Part shown: in pieces, positions 49,313-58,555 of the stretch
Numbering within the stretch: the stretch's first letter is position 1
Layout of the letters: every line of letters starts with the position of its first letter
Assembly (NCBI GenBank): GCA_964445115.1
Contig: CAYUJU010000005.1
Span: 16,760-80,759, forward strand
DNA: 64,000 nt
Source: CAIJXJ01 sp964445115
Lineage (GTDB): Bacteria; Pseudomonadota; Gammaproteobacteria; Burkholderiales; Methylophilaceae
Direction of reading: 5' to 3'
Position numbers and translations under genes: made by a program
Notes under the pieces: model-generated
Told to the model about the DNA's origin: nothing
What the model saw: the letters and a program-made list of their open reading frames with translations, nothing else
Databases searched by the model: none

Positions 49313-51148
49313 ATGAACGTTTTTTACGAAGAAGAAGGCAGCTTCAAGGTCGCTTCGGTGATGTCCGAAAATCCCGGTTCGCTGCAGGTCGAGGCTGTCT
49401 CGGGCAAGCGCTCCAAGATCAAATCCGCCAACGTGTTGCTAAAGTTCGACGGGGCGCTCGCCGGTTTCATGGAGCAGGCACAGGCTGAAGCCGAGACGCT
49501 GGAACCAGATTTTCTGTGGGAATGCTGCGGGGAGCCGGAGTTTGGCTTCGAGGACCTGGCGCAGGAATACTACGGCCGCAAGCCCAGTTCGATCGAGGCT
49601 GCGGCCACGGCGATCAGCCTGCATGCGGCGCCCATGTATTTCTATCGCAAGGGCAAGGGACGTTACAAGGCCGCACCGGAAGACAACCTCAAGGCGGCCC
49701 TGGCTGCGCAGGAACGTAAACGCCTGCAGGCGGAGAAGGTGGCGGAGTACGTCGAGCAACTGAAGGCGCATCAACTCCCGTCGGAGTTTGCCGAAAAGCT
49801 CGACATGCTGTGCTACGAGCCGGACAAGAACAGCCTGGAATGGAAGGCGCTGGAGGAGGCGGCCATCGCGACCAACCTCAGTCATATCAAGCTGCTGGAA
49901 GCCTGTGGCGCAATCGCTTCGGCGCACGATTACCACTTCGGCGCTTTCTTGCGCGAGTATTTCCCGGCAGGCGTACATTTCGGCGATCACGCGCCGGTGC
50001 TGGCGCCGGACAATCTCGATCAGGCGTCGGTCGAGGCCTTCAGTATCGATGACGCCACCACAACTGAAATCGATGACGCTTTCTCCGTCCAGGCGCTGGA
50101 CAACGGCCATGCGCGCATCGGCATCCACATTGCCGCACCTGCGTTGGGCGTGACCCCGGACTCCCCGCTGGACGCCATCGCGTTGAAGCGGCTGTCCACG
50201 GTGTACATGCCCGGCCACAAGATCACCATGCTGCCCGAGCAGGCGATCACGCCGTTTAGCCTGAATGCTGGCAACTGGCGCCCGGCGATGTCCTTGTATC
50301 TGGATATCGATGCCGAACTGGGCATCGTCCAGACCAGCAGCCGGGTCGAGGCTGTCAAAATCGCCGAAAACCTGCGCCTCGATGCGCTGGAACCCCATTT
50401 CAACGAAGACAACTGGCAGACCCCGAGCGATCATCCTTATTGGGCGCGTCTGCATCTGCTGCACCGCCTGGCCGAATCGCTGGAAATCGCCCGCGGCAAG
50501 CATGATCCCAACCGTGCGCCGCAGGTGGATTACAACTTCACCGTCGAGGCGGGGCGCGTCAGCATCACCGCGCGCAAGCGCGGTGCGCCCATGGATAAAC
50601 TGGTCGCCGAGCTCATGATCCATGCCAACGCCCGCTGGGGTGGCATGCTGGCCGAGCAGCAGATTCCCGGCATCTACCGGGCGCAGATGGGCGGCAAGGT
50701 CTACATGACGACCGAGGCCGAACCGCATCAGGGGCTGGGGGTGGCACAATACGCCTGGAATACCTCCCCCCTGCGTCGCGCGGTCGACCTGATCAACCAG
50801 CGCCAGATGATCGCCCTGCTGCAAGGGACCGAGCCTGCCTATCCCAAAAACAGCGACGCGCTCACCACCGCCATGCGCGATTTCGATCTCGCCTACAACG
50901 CCTACAACGAGTTCCAGACGCGCATGGAGCGCCACTGGTGCCTGCAATACCTGATTCAGGAAAACGTGCAGGAAGTGGCCGCGACCGTGTGGCGTGAAAA
51001 CCTGGTACGGCTGGACGGCATGCCCTATATCACCAAGGTGCACAGCCTGCCGGAACTGGCGCCTGGCGTGCGCGTATATCTCGACGTCAAGCGCGTTGAC
51101 CCGCTGCTGATGGAGCTGGATTGCCGTTACAAAGGAGTCGCCGAATGA
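49313..51148 (+). CDS. RNase II-family (RNB) ribonuclease
   Basis: An approximately 611-residue RNB-domain protein. The catalytic acidic cluster is visible in SIDDATTTEIDDAFSV, followed by GIHIAAPALGV and TVYMPGHKITMLPEQ. NYNFTVEAGRV, LVAELMIHANARWG and TSPLRRAVDLINQRQ complete the RNB core. It lacks the full cold-shock and S1 domains of E. coli RNase II/R, so it belongs to the shorter RNB-domain type. Starts at 49283, 49304 and 49313 are in frame; the last gives the usual MNVFYEEEG N-terminus. It overlaps the next gene by 4 bp. Confidence 0.9.
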   Translation: MNVFYEEEGSFKVASVMSENPGSLQVEAVSGKRSKIKSANVLLKFDGALAGFMEQAQAEAETLEPDFLWECCGEPEFGFEDLAQEYYGRKPSSIEAAATAISLHAAPMYFYRKGKGRYKAAPEDNLKAALAAQERKRLQAEKVAEYVEQLKAHQLPSEFAEKLDMLCYEPDKNSLEWKALEEAAIATNLSHIKLLEACGAIASAHDYHFGAFLREYFPAGVHFGDHAPVLAPDNLDQASVEAFSIDDATTTEIDDAFSVQALDNGHARIGIHIAAPALGVTPDSPLDAIALKRLSTVYMPGHKITMLPEQAITPFSLNAGNWRPAMSLYLDIDAELGIVQTSSRVEAVKIAENLRLDALEPHFNEDNWQTPSDHPYWARLHLLHRLAESLEIARGKHDPNRAPQVDYNFTVEAGRVSITARKRGAPMDKLVAELMIHANARWGGMLAEQQIPGIYRAQMGGKVYMTTEAEPHQGLGVAQYAWNTSPLRRAVDLINQRQMIALLQGTEPAYPKNSDALTTAMRDFDLAYNAYNEFQTRMERHWCLQYLIQENVQEVAATVWRENLVRLDGMPYITKVHSLPELAPGVRVYLDVKRVDPLLMELDCRYKGVAE

Positions 51149-51945
51149 GTGCGTTCAGACTGGGGCCGAACCGGTCCTATCGCAGCCGTCAGGCCAGCTC
51201 TACCCCGGGGATCGAGATCAGCGAAATCGACGGTGTCCGGGCCCTGCACATCGATAGCTCCACAGTGCAGAGTGCGATGCGCATCAAGGCGCCTTACGAC
51301 CTCGAATTGCGTTATTCGCGCGGCATGATGAGTTTCATGCTGTTCCGCGATGATGTGCGCGAGGTGGTCGTGCTGGGACTGGGTGGAGGCTCCATCCCCA
51401 AGTTTCTGCACCATTACGTGCCGACGATCCGCACCCGGGTGGTGGAAATCAACGCTGAAGTGCTCGAAGTTGCGCGCCGACATTTTTTTCTCCCCGACGA
51501 TGATGAACGGCTGGAGGTGATCCTTGGCGACGGCGCCGAATACCTGCCCGCCCATCCGGGCACCGCGGATTTGCTGATTCTGGATGCGTTCGACGGCGAG
51601 GGAGTCCCTTCCGGGCTCTATTCCCAGGACTTTTTTGATACCTGTGCCGAAGCGCTGACGGGGCATGGCATGCTGGCCGCCAACCTCTGGGGCAGCGACA
51701 AAAACTTCGACATCTATCTGCAGCGTATCGAACAGAGTTTTGGCAACCGGGTGCTGGTGTTGCCCACCGGCCGGCCGGGCAATATCGTCGTGTTCGGCTT
51801 TCGCCGCGCGCCGGCCGATCTGCGCTGGGCGACCCTGCGCGAGCGTGCCAAAGCGCTGGCAGAGCAGCTGCCGATCGAGTTTCTGGAGTTTGTCGAGCGC
51901 CTGCGGGATAATAACCCCAATACTTCTAACCGATTAACGCTCTGA
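51145..51945 (+). CDS. Spermidine-synthase-like SAM-binding protein
   Basis: A 266-residue protein with the spermidine-synthase (SpeE) Rossmann fold. The glycine-rich loop is LGLGGGSIPKFL, followed by the acidic strand VVEINAEVLEVARRHF and LILDAFDGEGVPSGLYSQDFF. The substrate-binding N-terminal domain of real SpeE is abbreviated and no polyamine genes are near, so the substrate is unknown. The ATG at 51145 overlaps the RNB stop (ATGA). Similar 'fused or solo spermidine synthase' proteins are common in betaproteobacteria. Confidence 0.85.
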   Translation: MSAFRLGPNRSYRSRQASSTPGIEISEIDGVRALHIDSSTVQSAMRIKAPYDLELRYSRGMMSFMLFRDDVREVVVLGLGGGSIPKFLHHYVPTIRTRVVEINAEVLEVARRHFFLPDDDERLEVILGDGAEYLPAHPGTADLLILDAFDGEGVPSGLYSQDFFDTCAEALTGHGMLAANLWGSDKNFDIYLQRIEQSFGNRVLVLPTGRPGNIVVFGFRRAPADLRWATLRERAKALAEQLPIEFLEFVERLRDNNPNTSNRLTL

Positions 51946-51960
51946 AAAAAGGCTGCCCAT

Positions 51961-52356
51961 ATGTCCACCCTGACTCCCGCACAAAAACAGGAAATCGCCG
52001 CCGCGCTAGCAGCGCGTCGTGCCCAGCTCGCCGCTGAAATCCGCACGGAACTCGAACGTTCCGGCAACGAGCATTTTGCCGATCTGGCAGGCGAGGTGAA
52101 CGATGCCGGCGATGCGTCCGTCGCCGATATGCTGATCGACCACGAGATCGCCATCGTGCAGCGCCAAGTTGAGGAGTTGAGCCAGGTCGAAGCTGCACAG
52201 AAGCGCGTCTCCGAGGACGATTACGGCGCCTGCGAGGAATGCGGTGCAGATATCGGCGTCCAGCGCCTGCTGGCCGTGCCGCACGCGACGCGCTGTATCA
52301 GCTGTCAGGGACAGCACGAGAAGATGTACGCCCACGAATCCACCCCGAAGCTGTAA
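51961..52356 (+). CDS. DksA/TraR-family zinc-finger protein
   Basis: A 131-residue DksA-like protein. The N-terminal helix pair (residues 1-85) has the NEHFADLAGEVNDAGDASVADM acidic turn, and a C4 zinc finger CEECGADI-x14-RCISCQ follows. It probably binds the RNA polymerase secondary channel. True DksA is longer and has a DxxDxA tip; here the tip is D-A-G-D-A-S, so the effect on transcription may be different. It is 15 bp after the spermidine-synthase-like gene. Confidence 0.88.
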   Translation: MSTLTPAQKQEIAAALAARRAQLAAEIRTELERSGNEHFADLAGEVNDAGDASVADMLIDHEIAIVQRQVEELSQVEAAQKRVSEDDYGACEECGADIGVQRLLAVPHATRCISCQGQHEKMYAHESTPKL

Positions 52357-52358
52357 AA

Positions 52359-53516
52359 GTGGCGGCCCAGCAGTTTTTTGCCACCTGCCCGCGCGGGCTG
52401 GAAGCCGTTCTTGAAGAAGAACTCAAAGGTGTCGGTGCCCAATCGTTGAGGCCAACGGACGGCGGCGTCGGGTTCTCCGGCGACATGACGTTGTGCTACC
52501 GCGCCAACCTCGAAAGCCGTGTCGCCACCCGTATCCTGTGGCGCGTGGGCCAGGGCAAGTACCGTAGCGAAGACGACCTTTACCAGGCTGCAATGGCACT
52601 CGACTGGAAGAAGTGGTTCAAGGTCGAGCGCAGCTTCATGGTCAAGGTCACGGGCATCAAATGCCCGTTGAAAAGCCTGGAATTCATCACACTTCGTATC
52701 AAGGACGCGGTGTGCGACAAGTTCCGTGAAGCGGGCGGTTCGCGCCCGGACATCGATACCCGTCAGCCGGATGTGCGTATTCATGCCTTTCTGACGGCTG
52801 ACGGTTATCAGTTCTACCTCGATACCTCCGGCAATGCCCTGTACCAGCGCGGCCAGCGGCGCGCCAGCGTCGAGGCGCCGCTGCGCGAAAACCTGGCCGC
52901 CGGCATCCTGAAACTCAGTGGCTGGATCCCCGGCACGCCACTGCTGGACCCGATGTGCGGCAGCGGCACCTTCCTGCTGGAAGCCGCCATGATGGCGCTG
53001 GATATCGCGCCGGGTAGCGGTCGCACCTTCGGCTTCGAGAAGCTGGAAAACTTCGATGCTCCGACTTGGCGGGCCATGCGCGAAGCAGCCAAAGCTCGGG
53101 CCAAGCCGGTCGATTTTATGGAAATCTACGGCAGCGATGCCGACCTGCGTGCCGTGCGCGTTGCTAAACAGAATCTCGAACAGGCCGGCCTGCTCGAAGC
53201 GGTCTGGCTGACGCAGAAAGATGTCACGCAAATCGAGGCGCCCACGGATACCGGGACCTTGCTGACCAACCCGCCCTATGGCGTGCGGATTGGCGAACAG
53301 GAAGAACTGGCGGCGCTGTACCCCAGAATCGCCGAGGTGTTGAAGCGGCGCTTTGCCGGCTGGAACACATGGTTCCTGACTTCGGACTTGCGCATGCCAA
53401 AACTGATGCGCCTGACCCCGTCCCGAAAAATCCCTTTGTTCAACGGCCCGCTGGAATGCCGATTGTTCGAAATCCGGATCGTGGCCGGTAGCAACCGCAA
53501 GGACCGCGATGCCTGA
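52359..53516 (+). CDS. THUMP-domain RNA methyltransferase (RlmL N-terminal-like)
   Basis: A 385-residue class I SAM-dependent RNA methyltransferase: a THUMP domain (residues ~55-165) followed by the Rossmann part with LLDPMCGSGTFLLEAAMMA and LLTNPPYGVRIG (NPPY catalytic motif). It resembles the N-terminal half of E. coli RlmL, which makes m2G2445 in 23S rRNA. A GTG at 52359, 2 bp after the dksA-like stop, is the chosen start; a frame from 52239 is a shadow. The end overlaps the MazG gene by 8 bp. Confidence 0.92.
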   Translation: MAAQQFFATCPRGLEAVLEEELKGVGAQSLRPTDGGVGFSGDMTLCYRANLESRVATRILWRVGQGKYRSEDDLYQAAMALDWKKWFKVERSFMVKVTGIKCPLKSLEFITLRIKDAVCDKFREAGGSRPDIDTRQPDVRIHAFLTADGYQFYLDTSGNALYQRGQRRASVEAPLRENLAAGILKLSGWIPGTPLLDPMCGSGTFLLEAAMMALDIAPGSGRTFGFEKLENFDAPTWRAMREAAKARAKPVDFMEIYGSDADLRAVRVAKQNLEQAGLLEAVWLTQKDVTQIEAPTDTGTLLTNPPYGVRIGEQEELAALYPRIAEVLKRRFAGWNTWFLTSDLRMPKLMRLTPSRKIPLFNGPLECRLFEIRIVAGSNRKDRDA

Positions 53517-53868
53517 TCGGGACAGACTCGATGCGCTAAGGGAGCGTTTGCGCGGGTTCGTGCGCGAGCGCGACTGGGAGCAGTTCCACTCGCCTAAGAA
53601 CCTCGCCATGGCCATGATCGTCGAAGCGGCCGAACTGGTAGAGCATTTCCAGTGGATGACAGAGCAGGAAAGTCGTGCCATCAGCGCCGAAAAGCGTGAA
53701 CAGGTGTCGCAGGAAATCGCCGATACCTTCGTCTACCTGCTGCGTATCTCGGACGTGCTAGGCATTGACCTTATCGATGCCGCGCATGCCAAGATGGACC
53801 TCAACGCAAAAAAATACCCCGCAGACAAGGTGCGGGGTAGCAATGCCAAATACACCGAATACGAGTAA
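53509..53868 (+). CDS. MazG-type nucleotide pyrophosphohydrolase
   Basis: A 119-residue single MazG-like domain. The motif EAAELVEHFQW (ExxE) and EIADTFVYLLRISDVLGIDL (ExxD) hold the magnesium ligands. It hydrolyses NTPs or dNTPs for housekeeping or stress. The start overlaps the methyltransferase end by 8 bp. A hairpin at its end could terminate transcription. Confidence 0.92.
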   Translation: MPDRDRLDALRERLRGFVRERDWEQFHSPKNLAMAMIVEAAELVEHFQWMTEQESRAISAEKREQVSQEIADTFVYLLRISDVLGIDLIDAAHAKMDLNAKKYPADKVRGSNAKYTEYE

Positions 53869-53877
53869 TCGTATTCG
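53856..53877. terminator. Hairpin between convergent MazG and FIST genes
   Basis: CGAATACG (53856-53863) and CGTATTCG (53870-53877) form an 8-bp perfect stem with a 6-nt loop, overlapping the MazG stop. A broken T-run (TCTTCTGTTTT) follows on the plus strand. Confidence 0.6.
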
Positions 53878-53888
53878 CGTCTTCTGTT

Positions 53889-55046
53889 TTAGCTGAACAC
53901 GTCTTCGGTCAGGTAGCCGATCGTCATGGTCTGGTTGTGCAACGCGTTGTCCGTGGTGTTCGGGCGCGGGCAGAACTCGCCGTTGGAGTAGAAACCCGTC
54001 AGCACCGTTTGCGGCCCCAGGATGTTGTGCACGGCCTGGACTTCGTCAGCGATCTGTTCTGCCATCACCAGCTTGCGGCCCACGCAGCTGACGCAGATCG
54101 CGAGCCCCTGGCCGTGTTGTTTTGCGGCGTCCAGCAGGCTGGTGACCATGCCTGCGGCACCAGCCGCACCTTCGACCAGACGGTCGTGAGTGGTTTGGCA
54201 CAAACGAATGGTCTCGCCTTCCGGCACATCGCCGAAGAAGGTCAGGCTGTTGTTCGCCGGGTCGATGGCAGCCAGCGTGCGCACGGTTTCCACTTCTTTG
54301 CCTTCGCCAATGACCGCGACCGGGAACTTCAGGCCGGTGGCCGGCAATCCCTTGGCGAAGTGCTCGCCAATGTACATCTTATACATCGGCAGGGCGGGCT
54401 TGCCGTCCAGTTCGTAAATCACGTTCTTGACCGAGCGGGTAATCTTCCGCGGTGGGCCGTAGGGCTTCCAGCCGCCAAGTGCGCCACTGGCGGTGACCAG
54501 GTGCGATCCGTACAAGCCGATCGCGATCACCATGTTGTCGGAAACGGTGTCGTTGAACATCAACAAGGTCTTGGTGAACGTGGCGTTGTCACCCGCCATG
54601 CCGCCCACGACAGGAATGTCGCCGAGGACGCTCTGGAAACCTTTCAGCAGTTCTGAACCGTTTACATTGAGGCCATCGGAGAATGCCACGACCGCTTTCA
54701 GGCTATCGGATTTCAGTTGGCGTGCCAGTTGTTCGCCCGCTTCAAAGGAGCCCTGCATGCCGTTGACCTTGACATTGGTCGCGCGCTGGGCCGTCTTTTC
54801 CCAGAACACTGCGGTGATCTGCAGGCTGTCGTCATGCACATTATTCGAACCTATTTCGCCAGTGGTTGTACAACCCACGATTTGGGCGGCCGGGTAACGC
54901 GCCTTGAGAAAAGCGGTCAACTTCGAGTCGCTAAAACGTTTGACGGAACCAAATACCAGTACCAGCGAGGCGTTGGGTAATGGTGACGCGGAGGGTAAAT
55001 CCTTGAGCGTCATTTTTTCAGTCACGGATTCTTGTCTGATCATCAT
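53889..55046 (-). CDS. FIST-domain sensory protein
   Basis: A 385-residue soluble protein with FIST_N (about 30-225) and FIST_C (about 230-370) domains. Pattern: SLVLVFGSVKRFSDSKL, IVGCTTTGEIG, VVAFSDGLNVNGSELLKGF, VVGGMAGDNATF, RTLAAIDPANNSLTFFGDVPEG, and AICVSCVGRKLVMAEQ. FIST proteins are thought to bind small ligands such as amino acids and feed signals to chemotaxis or c-di-GMP pathways. It is divergent from the pilGHIJ-chpA operon with a 348-bp spacer, which suggests it gives input to that pathway. Confidence 0.93.
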   Translation of the reverse strand: MMIRQESVTEKMTLKDLPSASPLPNASLVLVFGSVKRFSDSKLTAFLKARYPAAQIVGCTTTGEIGSNNVHDDSLQITAVFWEKTAQRATNVKVNGMQGSFEAGEQLARQLKSDSLKAVVAFSDGLNVNGSELLKGFQSVLGDIPVVGGMAGDNATFTKTLLMFNDTVSDNMVIAIGLYGSHLVTASGALGGWKPYGPPRKITRSVKNVIYELDGKPALPMYKMYIGEHFAKGLPATGLKFPVAVIGEGKEVETVRTLAAIDPANNSLTFFGDVPEGETIRLCQTTHDRLVEGAAGAAGMVTSLLDAAKQHGQGLAICVSCVGRKLVMAEQIADEVQAVHNILGPQTVLTGFYSNGEFCPRPNTTDNALHNQTMTIGYLTEDVFS

Positions 55047-55268
55047 AGTGAGCGCGCTTCCCCAGGTTAAAGGAGAATGTGGTTTAGGTCAGCATTCCTT
55101 TAACAATATGATTATTATAAATATTCAGTCTGCTTTGTTATTGCCGTTTCCCTGCTTGGAGGGTGGGGAAATAACTTGGCTTCTATTAATCCATGGGTAT
55201 TTAACCTCATGACGCACCTCTCGCGCAACAGGGGTCAAGAATAAAGTGACTAGAGGGTTAATCAGGTG

Positions 55269-55298
55269 TTGCACAGTCTCGAAAACTCTGGATAGAAT
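55269..55298 (+). promoter_or_regulatory. Candidate sigma-70 promoter of the pilG operon
   Basis: TTGCAC (55269-55274) and TAGAAT (55293-55298) are separated by 18 bp. The leader to the GTG start at 55395 would be about 90 nt and contain a hairpin. Confidence 0.5.
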
Positions 55299-55338
55299 GG
55301 CAGCGGTTATCGAGTGACTCAACAATAAGAAACACGCG

Positions 55339-55364
55339 CCAGTAGCCTGCTCAAAGGCTGCTGG
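55339..55364 (+). promoter_or_regulatory. Leader hairpin upstream of pilG
   Basis: CCAGTAGCCT and AGGCTGCTGG pair over 10 bp with a single G-U, around a 6-nt loop. No T-run follows, so it is probably an mRNA stabiliser or regulatory structure and not a terminator. Confidence 0.45.
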
Positions 55365-55394
55365 ACCAAAACCAAAACGCGAGGGGTGAGTTAA

Positions 55395-55790
55395 GTGGGC
55401 GAGGCTACCGGGTTGACGGGTGTGAAGGTGATGGTGATTGACGATAGCAATACCATCCGTCGCAGTGCTGAGTTGTTTCTGTCTCAGGCAGGCTGCGAGG
55501 TGATCCTTGCAGAGGACGGTTTCGATGCGCTCTCCAAAATTGCTGACCACGAACCACAAGTCATCTTCGTTGATATCATGATGCCGCGTCTGGATGGATA
55601 CCAAACCTGCGCTCTGATCAAAAAGAACTCCCGCTTTGGATCGACCCCTGTGGTCATGCTGTCCAGCAAGGACGGCCTTTTCGACCGCGCCCGCGGTCGT
55701 ATGGTCGGCTCCGACCAATATTTGACCAAACCATTCACGCAGGACACCTTGCTAGAGGCTGTCCGGACCTACGCCAACAAAACAAGATAA
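55395..55790 (+). CDS. pilG: Twitching motility response regulator PilG
   Basis: A 131-residue single-domain receiver. The acidic pair D16/D17 (VIDDS) and phospho-acceptor D60 (VIFVDIMMPRLDG) with YLTKPF (Lys) are intact. The first-gene position before pilH-pilI-pilJ-chpA identifies it as PilG, which in Pseudomonas drives pilus extension through PilB. The GTG at 55395 has AGGGG upstream. Confidence 0.93.
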   Translation: MGEATGLTGVKVMVIDDSNTIRRSAELFLSQAGCEVILAEDGFDALSKIADHEPQVIFVDIMMPRLDGYQTCALIKKNSRFGSTPVVMLSSKDGLFDRARGRMVGSDQYLTKPFTQDTLLEAVRTYANKTR

Positions 55791-55801
55791 CGAACAGTGC
55801 C

Positions 55802-56179
55802 ATGGCCATTCAGAAAATCCTAGTTGTAGACGACTCCGCCACCGACAGTTTTTATCTGAGCGAAATTCTGAAAGGGGCAGGTTACGAGGTTTCGAACGCC
55901 GATAGCGGCGAAGCGTGTCTTGAATTGCTCACGCGCGAAAAACCGGACGTGATCCTGATGGACGTGCTCATGCCCGGGCTTAACGGTTTTCAGACTACGC
56001 GGGCCATTACCCATAACCCCGAGACGGCTCATATCCCGGTGATTGTCTGCACCGGCAAGGCGCAGTTGACCGATCGCGTCTGGGCTTTGCGTCAAGGTGC
56101 CAAGGAATGCGTTGCCAAGCCCGTGTCGGCAGAGGAGCTCCTGACCAAGATTCAGGCGCTGGACGGCGCGAATGGCTAA
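55802..56179 (+). CDS. pilH: Twitching motility response regulator PilH
   Basis: A 125-residue receiver-only protein with D10/D11 (VVDDSATDS), phospho-acceptor D54 (VILMDVLMPG) and the lysine motif CVAKPV. PilH in Pseudomonas modulates pilus retraction and competes as a phosphate sink. It lies 11 bp after pilG and overlaps pilI by 8 bp. Confidence 0.94.
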   Translation: MAIQKILVVDDSATDSFYLSEILKGAGYEVSNADSGEACLELLTREKPDVILMDVLMPGLNGFQTTRAITHNPETAHIPVIVCTGKAQLTDRVWALRQGAKECVAKPVSAEELLTKIQALDGANG

Positions 56180-56690
56180 GCGTCTCAACCTGCAGGAGTA
56201 CCAGGAGAACATCCTTTCCCGACTCAAGGCGCTTGCCGGGTCTGGTGAAGCTGGTTCCTCATCCCGTCTGGGCGTCCAGGTAGGCGATAGTGCATGGCTG
56301 ATCTCGCTGCAAGACGTGGGGGAAGTACTGCCTGTGCCCGAGATACAACCGGTTCCTCTGACGCGTTCTTGGTTCATGGGCGTCAGTAACGTGCGCGGAA
56401 ACCTGTACGCGGTGACGGATCTTTCCGCTTTCATGGGGGGGAAGCCTGCACGTGTCAGTGCCGACAGCCGGCTTTTGCTGGCAGGTTCTCGTTTTGGCGT
56501 CAACTCCGCTTTCCTGATTGATCGCTTGTACGGTCTGAGAAGCATTTCCGACATGCACCCCAAGGAAGTTGGGCGGGGGGCGACGGAGTGGGAGAAGGGT
56601 GTTTTCTGGGATGCCAGTGCGATGGAGTGGCGGGAGCTGGACGTGGCGAAGCTACTGAACAGCACCGCATTCATGCAGGTGGCAGCCTGA
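56172..56690 (+). CDS. pilI: CheW-like adaptor PilI
   Basis: A 172-residue CheW-domain protein: VGDSAWLISLQDVGEVLPVPEIQPVPLTRSW and GVSNVRGNLYAVTDLSAFMGG are the conserved segments. It couples the PilJ receptor to the ChpA kinase. The N-terminus shows a longer helical extension than CheW. Located between pilH and pilJ. Confidence 0.94.
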   Translation: MAKRLNLQEYQENILSRLKALAGSGEAGSSSRLGVQVGDSAWLISLQDVGEVLPVPEIQPVPLTRSWFMGVSNVRGNLYAVTDLSAFMGGKPARVSADSRLLLAGSRFGVNSAFLIDRLYGLRSISDMHPKEVGRGATEWEKGVFWDASAMEWRELDVAKLLNSTAFMQVAA

Positions 56691-56786
56691 TTCGGTGGAT
56701 GAGGCCGGCTCGGGTGATAGGTGTTGCGGATGGCCTCGTGGCTAGTAGTGAAAAATAATTAAATATTCAGGGCGGGAGTAATACAG

Positions 56787-58469
56787 ATGGCGCTAGATCT
56801 TGCAAAGTTGAAGAGTCTTCCGGAAGCTTTGGTAGCAAAGCTGAAGGGATTGAAGTTCGGTACTGGCAAATCCCCCGATGGTACCCCCCTGTTCCAGAGG
56901 CCTGACCGGATGCCGGTGCTGGTGATGGTGGCCTTCATTTTCCTGACCGCGTCCGGCGGCATGGGGGTGCGGCAACTGCAACAGGATGCCGCTTTTGCGG
57001 TGAGCGTGGGTGATGTTCAGGTGTTTGTGCAGCAGATGACGCGTGACGTGTTGCTCGCTTCGCAGAACGACAAGTATGCCGCTGGTCGTATCAAGGCCGC
57101 CGAGGCTCGTGTGTCGCAAGGTCTGGCTGCCATTCAGGAAACCTCTGACAACATGATGTCCTTGGCTGGCGGGGCTTCGACCGAGCAGCTGGATAAACTG
57201 AATGCGACTTGGGATCAACTACGCAAGCTGTCCAACGCAGTCCTCGCCAAGACCGATGCTACGCCCGAGTCGGCGGAAAAACTGGCCGCACTGGGGGACG
57301 AAATCATCGCTGTGTCGCGCGACGTGCTGGAGCAGCATGGGGTGGGCGGTCAGGCAACTATCTGGTTCGCGCTGGCCTTTGCTTCCGGCTTGTTGACTTT
57401 GATCCTGATTGTGTTCAACGGTAACAAGCAAGCGGCTGAGGCTCGCCAACGTGCCTCGGAAATTGAGGAAGCCAATCTGCGTAATCAGGAAGCCATTCTG
57501 ACTCTGCTGGATGAAATGGGCGATTTGGCCGATGGTGACTTGACCGTGAATGCAGAGGTGACGGAAAGCATTACGGGCGCCATCGCTGACTCCATCAACT
57601 ATACGATTGCCAGCCTGCGTGAACTGGTTGAAGAAATTAACCGTGCAACGGAGCAGGTGAATACCGCGACCGCGCAGGCGCAAAATACATCTAACCAGCT
57701 GCTGCAAGCGGCACAGAAACAGTCCGAGCAAATTCAGGAAACGGGTGACGCGGTAGAACAGATGGCTTCCTCGATTCTGGAAGTGTCCAACAACGCCGGT
57801 CAGGCCGCATCTGTGGCGCAACGTTCTCTGCAAGCCGCAACGCAGGGCTCTCAGGCGGTGCAGAATACGATTTCCGGTATGAACGAAATTCGTACACAGA
57901 TCCAGGAAACCTCCAAGCGAATCAAGCGTCTGGGTGAAAGCTCACAGGAGATTGGTGAAATCGTGGAACTGATTTCCGACATTACCGAGCAGACCAATAT
58001 TCTGGCGCTGAACGCTGCGATTCAGGCGGCGTCTGCCGGTGAAGCCGGCCGCGGATTTACGGTGGTGGCGGAGGAAGTGCAACGCCTGGCAGAACGTTCC
58101 TCGGAAGCAACCAAGCAGATTAGCGTGATTGTGAAAACCATTCAGACTGACACCAACAACGCCGTGGCTGCAATGGAAAACAGTACGGCCGGGGTGGTGG
58201 AAGGGGCCAAGCTGTCTGATGCCGCGGGTCAGGCGCTGACGGAAATTGAATCGGTGACGACCAGTCTGGCACAGTTGATCGAGGCGATTTCGCAATCGAC
58301 TGCGGCGCAGACCGAGATGGCTGCCAAGGCTCGCGTCAACATGCAGGAAATTCAGCAGATTACGACGCAGACGACTGAAGGCACACGTTTGACTTCCCAG
58401 TCGATTGGGCAGTTGTCTGCACTAGCCGAAGAGTTGCGTGCCTCGGTTGCAGGCTTCAAGGTGAACTGA
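56787..58469 (+). CDS. pilJ: Type IV pilus methyl-accepting chemotaxis protein PilJ
   Basis: A 560-residue receptor with two membrane helices (about 48-66 and 190-210), a periplasmic region of ~120 residues, a HAMP-like linker and a long coiled-coil signalling domain. The hairpin tip is near EITEQTNILALNAAIQAASAGEAGRGFTVVAEEVQ, the typical tip motif, here cited in part. The periplasmic part is shorter than in Pseudomonas PilJ. It probably senses pilin or surface contact. A 96-bp gap to pilI precedes it; ribosome site GGGCGGGAG is upstream. Confidence 0.94.
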   Translation: MALDLAKLKSLPEALVAKLKGLKFGTGKSPDGTPLFQRPDRMPVLVMVAFIFLTASGGMGVRQLQQDAAFAVSVGDVQVFVQQMTRDVLLASQNDKYAAGRIKAAEARVSQGLAAIQETSDNMMSLAGGASTEQLDKLNATWDQLRKLSNAVLAKTDATPESAEKLAALGDEIIAVSRDVLEQHGVGGQATIWFALAFASGLLTLILIVFNGNKQAAEARQRASEIEEANLRNQEAILTLLDEMGDLADGDLTVNAEVTESITGAIADSINYTIASLRELVEEINRATEQVNTATAQAQNTSNQLLQAAQKQSEQIQETGDAVEQMASSILEVSNNAGQAASVAQRSLQAATQGSQAVQNTISGMNEIRTQIQETSKRIKRLGESSQEIGEIVELISDITEQTNILALNAAIQAASAGEAGRGFTVVAEEVQRLAERSSEATKQISVIVKTIQTDTNNAVAAMENSTAGVVEGAKLSDAAGQALTEIESVTTSLAQLIEAISQSTAAQTEMAAKARVNMQEIQQITTQTTEGTRLTSQSIGQLSALAEELRASVAGFKVN

Positions 58470-58555
58470 CACCCGGCTGCTTGATATGAGCCATTTTGTG
58501 GGGGCGAGTGCATCGATGGCCCCGTCAAGCCAGATCTCAGAGAGGGGTAGAGGAC

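Larger units (their letters stand above)
55047..55394. other. Long divergent regulatory region (FIST / pilG)
   Basis: This 348-bp gap has no credible ORF. The left third is very AT-rich (around 55100-55140) and may contain the FIST promoter. The right part holds a sigma-70-like promoter and a hairpin before pilG. Confidence 0.6.

Noticed and set aside
49439..51043. 534-codon minus-strand frame opposite the RNB ribonuclease
   Set aside because: Composition rich in His, Arg and Gln as expected from the complement of GC-rich codons; the plus strand carries RNB catalytic motifs.
52305..53681. 458-codon minus-strand frame opposite the methyltransferase
   Set aside because: Antisense of a THUMP/NPPY methyltransferase gene; no motif, no ribosome site.
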